Assembly: GCA_013043995.1 (NCBI GenBank)
Contig: JABEVL010000277.1
Location: forward strand, 1-10,219
Length of the DNA stretch: 10,219 bases
Direction of reading: 5' to 3'
From: Spirochaetales bacterium
GTDB taxonomy: Bacteria; Spirochaetota; Spirochaetia; JABEVK01
Shown: piece after piece, positions 1-5,098 of the stretch
Numbering within the stretch: position 1 is the stretch's first letter
Layout of the letters: each line of letters begins with the position of its first letter
Translations under genes and position numbers: made by a program
Notes under the pieces: model-generated
The model's database searches: none
What the model was told of the DNA's origin: nothing
What the model saw: only the letters and a program-made list of their open reading frames with translations

Positions 1-1
1 G

Positions 2-217
2 ACGATCAAGCGCCCGCCTCCAAAGCATTTCGCAAAATATCCCGACTTGTACCAACAAAACCATGATGGATCGTGGACCGTTTTCATGGACGATGGCCAT
101 CGCTACAAAATGACCGGGAATTCCATGGCTGTGCCGGTGATGAGGGATATTGGGGCGCGTATTTCCAGGGCGCTTTTAAAGAAAGAAACGACGATAAAAG
201 TGAGTGAGTTCGTTTAA
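2..217 (+). CDS. C-terminal fragment of a DNA cytosine-5 methyltransferase
   Basis: This is the last 71 codons of a gene that begins before the window. The end of the reading frame contains RYKMTGNSMAVPVMRDIGAR (about 36 residues before the stop), which resembles motif X of C5-cytosine DNA methyltransferases (Y-K-x-x-G-N-S-x-x-x-P-V followed by an amphipathic helix). That segment helps close the S-adenosylmethionine site of Dcm-type enzymes. The catalytic PCQ and ENV motifs would lie upstream and cannot be checked. Phage copies of this family usually modify the phage genome against host restriction or act as orphan methylases. The next gene starts 12 bases after the stop, so the two are probably co-transcribed. 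The family call rests on this one motif. Confidence 0.75.
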   Translation, partial: TIKRPPPKHFAKYPDLYQQNHDGSWTVFMDDGHRYKMTGNSMAVPVMRDIGARISRALLKKETTIKVSEFV

Positions 218-229
218 TCCGGGGGCTCT

Positions 230-1660
230 GTGATCTTAGTCGCAGGAAGCGTTCACATGGACATCCTTTCCAGAATCGAGTCAAACGACGATGTGCTTGA
301 CTCCCCAGGTTCTGTGAATATCTCTATCGGAGGCTCGGCGGGCAACGTGGCAATGAACCTTGCGGTTGCCGGAGAGCCAGTGCGTTTGCTGTCTGCCATG
401 AATGATAGCGCCTACTCAAGAATCATAAAGTCACATCTGAACGTTCTTGGGATTGACCCGTGCATTGTCACAGATCCAAATTTGCCGCTTTCCGCTTTTG
501 TCGCACACATCAACCGTCAAGGAGAAATCAGGTCGGCAGTTTCTTCCATGCCTGTTGAGCGATTATTGTTCACTCAAAACATAATGCAGGAAGCTTTGGT
601 CGGAGTGGATGCGCTGATCATGGAATGCAATCTATCTTCCGAAAACATATCAGCCCTCGCCCTGGCAGCCCATAAAAAAGGCGTGCCGGTATATCTCGGA
701 GCTGTGTCCGAAGCAAAGGCGGTGCGTGCGCTGGCCTTGATGGATTCGGAAATCGACCTGTCTTCGGGAATATTTTGCAATGCGCCGGAAAGTGAGAGGT
801 TGCTTTCCCTTTCCGGCTGCGGTTCTCTTGAGCGCCTATCAACGATCATCGGCCCATTGATTGTTACACATGGACCGGCTGGAGCCTGTGTTTACCATAA
901 CAGCAAGAAAACCCTGATCGCCAATGATCTTGAGCGAATCATTGAGATTCCCTCTGGAAACTTTCTGGGTGCCGGAGATTTGCTGATGTCCGAAACGATA
1001 CGCAATCTGGTTCGGGGATGCAATATGAACGACGCGGTGTTTGCAGGAGTTCTCAAGGCTCGGGAGGTTATTGAGCGTGTCAACTGTAATCTGGGGGCAA
1101 ACGACATTATTGAACGGATCATAAATCAAACTCAGATACAGTCACAGAACGACAATCTAACCGGGTTACTCAATCGCGCAGCAATGCTGAACACTTATCA
1201 CTCGATTGTAACCACACTCAAACGCAATCATCGGTCTCTGTCATTGATTTTGCTTGATCTGGACCACTTCAAACACATCAACGACACAATGGGCCACGAA
1301 ACAGGTGACGTGGTTTTGAAGGCTTTTGCCGAAGTGCTGAAAAAAGTGTTCAGGGAAAGCGATGCCGTGAGTAGATGGGGTGGCGAAGAGTTTTTGATAT
1401 TGATGCCAGAAACCTCTCTGGATTCAGCCATGGAGGCTGGCGAACGGCTGCAGTTCTGTTTGTCAAACAAACCTGACCTGCCCCGCCCTGTAACGGTTAG
1501 CGGTGGCGTCGTGGAAATAGACTATCTGGAAGAATCCCTGTTTGAAGCCGTCAAACGAGCCGATTTATTGCTGTATGCAGCCAAAAGGAAAGGTCGCAAT
1601 TTGCTGATCAAAGAAATCCAGATTTCCAAAGAAGGCCAAGAACGCATCCGGAAAAAATAA
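230..1660 (+). CDS. PfkB (pseudouridine-kinase-like) domain fused to GGDEF diguanylate cyclase
   Basis: A 476-aa, two-domain cytoplasmic protein. Residues 1-295 form a full PfkB sugar/nucleoside kinase fold: GGSAGNVAMNLA at 34-45 (substrate-side signature) and GAGD at 247-250 with the catalytic Asp. The order of elements and segments such as MECNLSSENI (131-140) resemble pseudouridine kinase PsuK/YeiC. The usual D-T/V-T before GAGD is replaced by GNFL, so catalytic competence is uncertain. A helical linker (292-307) leads to a GGDEF domain (308-460) with DNLTGLLNR, the metal-binding LLDLDHFKHIND, the active site GGEEF (384-388) and the RxxD inhibitory site RESD (375-378), all intact. The GGDEF part should make cyclic di-GMP from two GTP; the kinase part may sense a nucleoside or sugar. 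The start is GTG, preceded by a weak GGGGG Shine-Dalgarno. The 3' end overlaps the convergent protease gene by 53 bases. Confidence 0.9.
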   Translation: MILVAGSVHMDILSRIESNDDVLDSPGSVNISIGGSAGNVAMNLAVAGEPVRLLSAMNDSAYSRIIKSHLNVLGIDPCIVTDPNLPLSAFVAHINRQGEIRSAVSSMPVERLLFTQNIMQEALVGVDALIMECNLSSENISALALAAHKKGVPVYLGAVSEAKAVRALALMDSEIDLSSGIFCNAPESERLLSLSGCGSLERLSTIIGPLIVTHGPAGACVYHNSKKTLIANDLERIIEIPSGNFLGAGDLLMSETIRNLVRGCNMNDAVFAGVLKAREVIERVNCNLGANDIIERIINQTQIQSQNDNLTGLLNRAAMLNTYHSIVTTLKRNHRSLSLILLDLDHFKHINDTMGHETGDVVLKAFAEVLKKVFRESDAVSRWGGEEFLILMPETSLDSAMEAGERLQFCLSNKPDLPRPVTVSGGVVEIDYLEESLFEAVKRADLLLYAAKRKGRNLLIKEIQISKEGQERIRKK

Positions 1661-2087
1661 CCACCATCAAAGAATGGCGAGTGGCCACCTTTATGTCGGT
1701 TGAGGATGGAACGGATGCCAGCAGCAGGTTGGCTTCAATAAAGGACCAGAACAGGTTGACAGTCACATCATGAACGGATCTGGCGTATCTATCCAGAATC
1801 AGGGTAATAAAAATCAGCAGCAAAGGTGCGAAACCAACCAGGGCCGCGTTGTACCAAGTCATATTGGTAAACAACGCTTCTCCCAGAACGACACTCTTTC
1901 CTTCCTTTTTTGGCAACAGACTCATCGTGGCCGGTTTTGCGTTGGTCAGAAACCCGACAAACAGGTGCGCGAGTTCGTGGGCAAGCGTACCGGGCAACCT
2001 GATCCACGAACCCAGCCAGAACGAGTCGCGGGCTGCCTGATAGATCAGAAACATGAAAATCAGCACAAAAATAAAATGAATTGACAT
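1608..2087 (-). CDS. M50-like integral membrane zinc metalloprotease
   Basis: A 159-aa membrane protein. LAHELAH at about residues 35-41 is an HExxH zinc site inside a hydrophobic stretch, preceded by SWIRLPGT and followed by the membrane-embedded FVGFL. A later segment, EANLLLASVPSSTDIK, sits where site-2 proteases carry their third zinc ligand (N..P...D), so the Asp of SSTD is a candidate ligand. Hydrophobic spans fall at about 2-16, 80-98, 107-127 and 138-157. The family is site-2/M50-type intramembrane protease; the substrate is unknown. ATG at 2087 has no clear Shine-Dalgarno; a downstream Met (2054) is possible. The start codon overlaps the -35 box of the divergent imm promoter. It could be phage cargo acting on host membrane signalling; that is inference. 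Confidence 0.8.
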   Translation of the reverse strand: MSIHFIFVLIFMFLIYQAARDSFWLGSWIRLPGTLAHELAHLFVGFLTNAKPATMSLLPKKEGKSVVLGEALFTNMTWYNAALVGFAPLLLIFITLILDRYARSVHDVTVNLFWSFIEANLLLASVPSSTDIKVATRHSLMVVIFSGCVLGLLWKSGFL

Positions 2088-2109
2088 ATTCGGATATTAA
2101 AAATACAAT
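2081..2109 (+). promoter_or_regulatory. sigma-70-type promoter for imm-xis-int
   Basis: TTGACA at 2081-2086, a 17-base spacer and TACAAT at 2104-2109 form a near-consensus sigma-70 promoter. Transcription would begin near 2116, about 45 bases before the preferred imm start. The -35 box overlaps the start codon of the leftward protease gene at 2085-2087, so strong firing of this promoter could interfere with expression of that gene. Confidence 0.75.
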
Positions 2110-2162
2110 GACAGTTAGCAATAAACTGAACCTTTCTCCAAAAAATGTCAAGGACTAATTCC

Positions 2163-2453
2163 ATGGCAAGTATCAATTTTGAACAGGCTGTGCTGACTGT
2201 AGGTTCTGCCGGGTTGCGTGGGGTAATCGCCACCCTCCTGTCCGTCTTTACCCTTTTCTATCTTCTTCCGACCAGCATAGCGATGGTTCGCAAACATAGA
2301 ACCGGCGTTGTCTTCACGATCAATTTTTTGTTTGGTTGGACATTGATCGGATGGATTGTCGCACTGGTCCTGGCTTTTGGTGAAAAGCTCAAACCACAAA
2401 ACATCACCATCGTTCAGGTTGTTGGATCTGATGGCCGCCCGAAAAGTCCCTAA
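2163..2453 (+). CDS. imm: Superinfection immunity (Imm-type) membrane protein
   Basis: A 96-aa membrane protein that fits the superinfection immunity family named after phage T4 Imm. Two hydrophobic helices flank a short basic turn: FTLFYLLPTSIAM, then RKHRTG, then FTINFLFGWTLIGWIVALVLAF. The LLPTSIA...R.H and NFLFGWTLIGWIVAL pattern is characteristic of the family. The T4 protein sits in the inner membrane and blocks DNA entry of related phages. I prefer ATG 2163 over the in-frame ATG 2145 because AAGGA lies 8 bases before 2163 and nothing similar precedes 2145. The gene leads a rightward set with xis and int, so it is probably expressed in the lysogen. The C-terminal tail (about 25 residues) is polar. 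Confidence 0.85.
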   Translation: MASINFEQAVLTVGSAGLRGVIATLLSVFTLFYLLPTSIAMVRKHRTGVVFTINFLFGWTLIGWIVALVLAFGEKLKPQNITIVQVVGSDGRPKSP

Positions 2454-2500
2454 GTCCTTGAAGGGGAGAAAACCGCTCAAAGGATTGCAGGGAGGAACGG

Positions 2501-2620
2501 TTGCAGGCGTACATGATAGCGTCTGTCTTGGTGATTGCGTACCTATGCTGGCTTGTCGGTGACGGGTTTGCGTGGATTGTTGAGGGGGTTAGAAGGATAG
2601 ATGTGCTGGGAGGTGAAAAA
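2501..2620 (+). other. In-frame 5' extension of xis encoding a possible membrane anchor
   Basis: The xis frame stays open upstream to a TTG at 2501, which has a strong GGGAGG Shine-Dalgarno (2490-2495) five bases before it. The extension would add 40 residues with one hydrophobic helix (IASVLVIAYLCWLVGDGFAW, about residues 6-25) followed by the basic VRRI. Either a longer membrane-tethered form is made alongside soluble Xis, or this is chance read-through of a small membrane-peptide frame. The 2621 ATG has its own Shine-Dalgarno, so I annotate the short form as the gene. Confidence 0.4.
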
Positions 2621-2812
2621 ATGAAATTCGTGACAATTCAGAAACTGGCGGAATTAACAGGCTACTCTGTGGCGGCGTTAAAGGTTAAGATACAGAGGGG
2701 GACGTTCGCCCAAGGAATTCACTTTGTCAAGTCCCCTGACGGGCGCATACACTTTGATACAGAGGCTTATGAGGAATGGGTAAAGGGAACGGGATCACAG
2801 CACACGGCATGA
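2621..2812 (+). CDS. xis: Excisionase-like winged-helix DNA-binding protein
   Basis: A 63-aa protein with the small MerR/excisionase-type helix-turn-helix pattern: KFVTIQKLAELTGYSVAALKV (helix-turn-helix), then the wing-like GIHFVKSPDGRIHFDTEAYEEWV. Such proteins sit immediately before the integrase and set the direction of recombination by bending attachment-site DNA. ATG 2621 follows GGGAGG (2608-2613) and an A-rich spacer. Its 3' end overlaps the integrase gene: the TGA at 2810-2812 overlaps the internal integrase ATG at 2809 (ATGA), or, if the integrase starts at 2776, the overlap is 37 bases. Size and position support a recombination directionality factor. A plain repressor-like regulator is a less likely alternative. 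Confidence 0.8.
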   Translation: MKFVTIQKLAELTGYSVAALKVKIQRGTFAQGIHFVKSPDGRIHFDTEAYEEWVKGTGSQHTA

Positions 2813-3948
2813 CGAGTATTAAAATCTCGTTCCAGTGGAGAGGGTTGCGGTGTCGAGAGACCTTGAGTATTGAACCTACCCCAGCGAATCTCAAGTACGC
2901 AACTAGGCTAAAGGCCGAGATTGAGCGAAAAATCGAAGTAGGCAACTTCAATTACGCCGAGTATTTCCCCAAGTCAAAAAAGTTAAAGCAGTTGGGGATT
3001 GCTTCCGAAAAAGAGACGTTGCAGAACACCTTTTTTGCCATGTCGCAAAGGTGGCTGACAGCATCGAGCCACCTTCAAACTGGAACCCTGAAAAAGTACA
3101 AGGAAGCACTGAATTTCTGGCTGGCCAAAATCGGCACGATGCCGATCAGAAACATCAAGTATTCCCTTTTAGCGGGGCTGGCCAACAGTCAGAGTTGGGG
3201 GCCAAAGACCAGAAACAATATGCTCACCCCACTGCGCCAAGTGTTCGACCTAGCTTTCTTGGATGGGGTGATTGAGACAAATCCTACCGAACGCATCAAG
3301 AATTCCAAGGTTCAGAAAGAACCGCCCGACCCTTTGACGGCCTTAGAAGTGGAAAAGGTGCTGGACTATCTGAAAAGATACCCTCAGCAGGTGGGCAACT
3401 ATTTCCGCTGGGCATTCTTTACCGGGCTGAGACCATCCGAGTCTATTGCACTTAAGTGGGGGGATGTGGACTGGTCCAGAGGTTTGGTTCGAGTATGCAG
3501 AGCCAAGACCTTCCAGGAGATCAAGGAAACCAAGACCTACAAAGTCCGGGACGTTGAATTGTCCTCCCAGGCTCTGACGGCACTGAAAGCCCAAAAACCG
3601 TTTACCTTTCTCAAGGATCATGGCTTTATCTTTGAAAACCCTGTCACTGGAGCACCTTACCACGAAGAAAGGCCGTTGAGACGAGCGTACTGGGTGCCGA
3701 CATTGAAGGCTTTGGGGATGAGGCACCGGGATGCCTACCAGACCCGTCACACCTACGCGACGCTGTGCTTGATGGCTGGAGCAAATCCGATGTGGGTGTC
3801 AAAACAACTTGGTCACGCCAATATGCAGATGCTTTTGACGGTTTATTCGAAGTGGATCGACGGGGCCGACAAAAGTGGAGAGAGGGACAAAGTTGACGCC
3901 CTTTTTGGAGACGATTCGGCAATTATTGGCACTTCCAGGGCACTTTAA
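2776..3948 (+). CDS. int: Tyrosine-recombinase integrase with DUF3596-type arm-binding domain
   Basis: A 390-aa phage integrase. Residues 3-65 match the short arm-DNA-binding domain seen in this integrase group (HG.TSIKISF.WRG.RCRETL...PTPANLKYA..L..EIE), followed by a SAM-like core-binding domain (about 85-175) and the catalytic domain (185-365). Catalytic residues visible are R219 (TGLRPSES), a Lys in the TKTYKVRDVEL hairpin, R324 in YQTRHTYAT (Tyr at the usual first-His position, as in many relatives), H347 in QLGH and nucleophile Y357 in VYSKW. It would recombine attP with a tRNA-Pro attB. The start is uncertain: 2776 keeps conserved N-terminal residues and has AGAGG ten bases upstream, while 2809 would give ATGA coupling to xis. 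Its last codons contain two arm-site repeats. Confidence 0.92.
   Translation: MGKGNGITAHGMTSIKISFQWRGLRCRETLSIEPTPANLKYATRLKAEIERKIEVGNFNYAEYFPKSKKLKQLGIASEKETLQNTFFAMSQRWLTASSHLQTGTLKKYKEALNFWLAKIGTMPIRNIKYSLLAGLANSQSWGPKTRNNMLTPLRQVFDLAFLDGVIETNPTERIKNSKVQKEPPDPLTALEVEKVLDYLKRYPQQVGNYFRWAFFTGLRPSESIALKWGDVDWSRGLVRVCRAKTFQEIKETKTYKVRDVELSSQALTALKAQKPFTFLKDHGFIFENPVTGAPYHEERPLRRAYWVPTLKALGMRHRDAYQTRHTYATLCLMAGANPMWVSKQLGHANMQMLLTVYSKWIDGADKSGERDKVDALFGDDSAIIGTSRAL
3928..3945 (+). repeat. Left pair of integrase arm-type sites
   Basis: Two direct GGCACTT copies at 3928-3934 and 3939-3945, 11 bases apart, lie inside the last codons of int and its stop. The same heptamer recurs three times on the far side of the tRNA core, which is the arrangement of arm-type binding sites for the integrase N-terminal domain. 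Overlap with the coding end constrains the C-terminal residues GTSRAL. Confidence 0.65.
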
Positions 3949-4010
3949 TTTCAAAACGCCTCGGAAGGCCCGTAAATCCTGGTCGGGGCGAGAGGATTCG
4001 AACCTCCTGC

Positions 4011-4037
4011 ACGTTACCCCATGTTACCGTATGTTAC
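4011..4037 (+). repeat. Helically phased ATGTTAC repeats in attP
   Basis: ACGTTAC (4011), ATGTTAC (4021) and ATGTTAC (4031) repeat at exactly 10-base intervals, with a partial copy (GATTACC) at 4039. Spacing of one helical turn between core and right arm sites suggests binding of a bending protein to one DNA face; Xis is the obvious candidate. Inferred from sequence only. Confidence 0.5.
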
Positions 4038-4087
4038 TGATTACCAAAGGAGTGCCAGAACATAGAGCAACCTATGGGCACATCATC

Positions 4088-4117
4088 GGCACTTTTTAAG
4101 GCACTTCTGGGGCACTT
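4088..4117 (+). repeat. Right triplet of integrase arm-type sites
   Basis: Three direct GGCACTT copies at 4088-4094, 4100-4106 and 4111-4117 are spaced 12 and 11 bases, like the tandem P' sites of lambda. An inverted AGTGCC at 4051-4056, between these and the core, may be a further site in opposite orientation. From 4118 to about 4200 I see nothing recognisable before the terminator. Confidence 0.65.
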
Positions 4118-4200
4118 TCACGGCAGATTTTGTGTTGACTTAATGACTTGTGACATCAGGTGAAAATCCGGCATTAGAACAGGTTTGTTGATTGCTCCTC

Positions 4201-4235
4201 AAACAAAACCGGTCACCCTGAAAAGGATGACCGGT
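4201..4235 (-). terminator. Rho-independent terminator after the 104-codon leftward gene
   Basis: On the minus strand ACCGGTCA (4235-4228) pairs with TGACCGGT (4215-4208), with an inner CCT/AGG extension around a four-base loop and one mismatch. TTTTGTTT follows at 4201-4208. It lies four bases after the stop of the 4240-4551 gene and ends the whole leftward block just before attP. Confidence 0.85.
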
Positions 4236-4239
4236 AGGG

Positions 4240-4551
4240 TTACAGGCCGATTTCGTCAATGAAGACGAAACCGGCATAACGGGCGTTGTTTCCGTAGCCC
4301 GTCTTAACACCTTCCAGAACCCAGTTATGGGCTCCGGAAGAAATCGGGGAAGAGCTTGAAAACTCCCCCCAGTGGTTTGATTCGCGGGCAAACACTGCCC
4401 GCCCGTTTACTTCAAGGGTTCGGTACTCCGAACCCTTGAAGCCTCTTCTGGATTTTGGCGACCTGTGTATCAGGTCGCCCTTCTTGAAATCCTCCAGAGA
4501 CATCCTGGAGAACTTCAAAAAACAGATTTTGTGAATGTCTTTAATCTCCAT
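4240..4551 (-). CDS. Unrecognised 103-aa protein
   Basis: I do not recognise this protein. It begins MEIKDIHKICFLKFSRMSLE and has a charged N-terminal half (KKGDLIHRSPKSRRGFKGSEYRT) and a Gly/Ser/Asn-rich C-terminal half (SSSSPISSGAHNW, TGYGNNARYAGF) ending in VFIDEIGL. No membrane segment, signal peptide or metal site is visible. The pattern is compatible with a small, mostly beta soluble protein. The start at 4551 is chosen over an upstream in-frame ATG (4620) because GGAGGG lies just before it, whereas the longer frame would translate through the conserved leader element. The gene is monocistronic: leader element upstream, strong terminator four bases downstream. Confidence 0.7.
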   Translation of the reverse strand: MEIKDIHKICFLKFSRMSLEDFKKGDLIHRSPKSRRGFKGSEYRTLEVNGRAVFARESNHWGEFSSSSPISSGAHNWVLEGVKTGYGNNARYAGFVFIDEIGL

Positions 4552-4565
4552 AATCCCTCCGGTTG

Positions 4566-4631
4566 CCGCCAAAGTGACGGGTTCGAGGGTATGGTTTTGC
4601 AGCAATGGGTAATTTTGCAACGATGGGTAAA
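4566..4631 (-). promoter_or_regulatory. Leader element copy with duplicated upstream half and hairpin
   Basis: In the transcribed direction this reads TTTACCCAT, GTTGCAAAA, then a second TTACCCAT and CTGCAAAACCATACC, CTCGAACC, and a hairpin with stem CCGTC (4580-4576) and GGCGG (4570-4566) around loop ACTTT. It ends 14 bases before the gene start. It is the only copy in which the upstream half is tandemly duplicated (18-base step). From CCATACC onward it is almost identical to the copy at 9259. Confidence 0.75.
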
Positions 4632-4664
4632 TGAAAACCGACCATCCTAAAAAGGAATGATCGG
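4631..4664 (-). terminator. Rho-independent terminator after the 105-aa gene
   Basis: On the minus strand CCGATCATTC (from 4664) pairs with GATGGTCGG (ending 4638), with two G-U pairs and a T-rich loop, followed by TTTTCATTT. It lies nine bases after the stop of the 4673-4990 gene, and its T tract merges into the next leader element. Confidence 0.75.
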
Positions 4665-4672
4665 CAGGCAGT

Positions 4673-4990
4673 TTAACGTCTTGCAGGACGTACTTCGGGA
4701 TTTCTATCCTGAATTTCGGATAGAACTTTGAAGGGTTCCTCGTCTTCCGACAAGAACTCTTTCAGTGCCGCGAAGTAATCGCAGCCTTCCAGGTAGTAAT
4801 TAACCACCCTCTTTTTACCGCCTTCTTTGAAGGCGATTTTTAGGGCGATGTAATCGCTCCGAATTCCCACCTTGACCGAGTCAAGGTGGGTGTCGAAAAC
4901 TCCTGTGGCGATATATGCTATCGCCTTCAGGATTTCTCTTTTTTCAGCGGATTCAAACCCGCTGAGAAAGTACATCGGAAAATCAGCCAT
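4673..4990 (-). CDS. Unrecognised 105-aa protein
   Basis: I do not recognise this protein. From MADFPMYFLSGF it has an early helical stretch (SAEKREILKAIAYIATGVF), beta-like segments (VKVGIRSDYIALKIAF, then KRVVNYYLEG), a helix (CDYFAALKEFLSEDE) and a charged C-terminus ending RPARR. This suggests a small soluble alpha/beta protein with no membrane span or cysteine cluster. The start at 4990 is preferred to the longer in-frame ATG at 5041 because AGGAGG lies eight bases upstream and the longer version would read through the leader hairpin. It has its own leader element and terminator, so it forms a single-gene unit between the primase gene and the 103-aa gene. Confidence 0.75.
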   Translation of the reverse strand: MADFPMYFLSGFESAEKREILKAIAYIATGVFDTHLDSVKVGIRSDYIALKIAFKEGGKKRVVNYYLEGCDYFAALKEFLSEDEEPFKVLSEIQDRNPEVRPARR

Positions 4991-5015
4991 GGTGGTGGCC
5001 TCCTTTAAAAGCCCT

Positions 5016-5061
5016 CCGACGAAATGCCGGGCTGGGTTCACAGGTATTGTTTTGCATTCAC
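5016..5061 (-). promoter_or_regulatory. Leader element copy before the 105-aa gene
   Basis: In the transcribed direction: GTGAATGCAAAACAATACC, then TGTGAACCCAGC, then a hairpin of CCGGC (5030-5026), loop ATTTC and GTCGG (5020-5016), 25 bases before the ATG. It lacks the TTACCCAT block, which is replaced by the T tract of the preceding terminator. The G-U pair in the stem preserves the fold seen in the other copies. Confidence 0.7.
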
Positions 5062-5091
5062 AAAAATAAAAAACCGTCCCCGAAGGGACGG
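5060..5091 (-). terminator. Rho-independent terminator after the primase gene
   Basis: Perfect 7-bp stem CCGTCCC (5091-5085) with GGGACGG (5080-5074) around a TTCG tetraloop, then TTTTTTATTTTTG. It lies seven bases after the primase stop and is nearly the same hairpin as the one at 6192-6217. Confidence 0.92.
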
Positions 5092-5098
5092 CGGTAAA

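Larger units (their letters stand above)
3928..4117. other. attP: phage attachment site with tRNA-Pro 3'-end core
   Basis: Directly after int is a lambda-like attachment region. The core, 3980-4007, is the reverse complement of a tRNA 3' end: CCA (3980-3982), discriminator A (3983), acceptor strand CGCCCCG (3984-3990), T stem (3991-3995 with 4003-4007) and T loop TTCGAAT (3996-4002). A C1:G72-type acceptor with A73 is typical of bacterial tRNA-Pro. GGCACTT arm-type sites flank it: two on the left (3928, 3939), three on the right (4088, 4100, 4111). Beyond 4007 the sequence no longer resembles a tRNA, and phage genes lie on both sides, as expected for attP rather than attL or attR. The exact crossover point cannot be set from this copy alone. 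Confidence 0.8.

Noticed and set aside
1770..2084. Rightward frames opposite the M50-like protease
   Set aside because: They are shadows; the minus-strand frame has a clear HELAH motif and membrane segments.
3980..4060. A complete tRNA gene on the minus strand
   Set aside because: Only the T arm, acceptor 3' strand and CCA are present; beyond 4007 there is no anticodon arm, D arm or matching 5' acceptor strand.
4118..4200. A promoter in the stretch between attP and the terminator (TTGACT at 4135)
   Set aside because: No acceptable -10 at 16-18 bases and no gene downstream in that direction.
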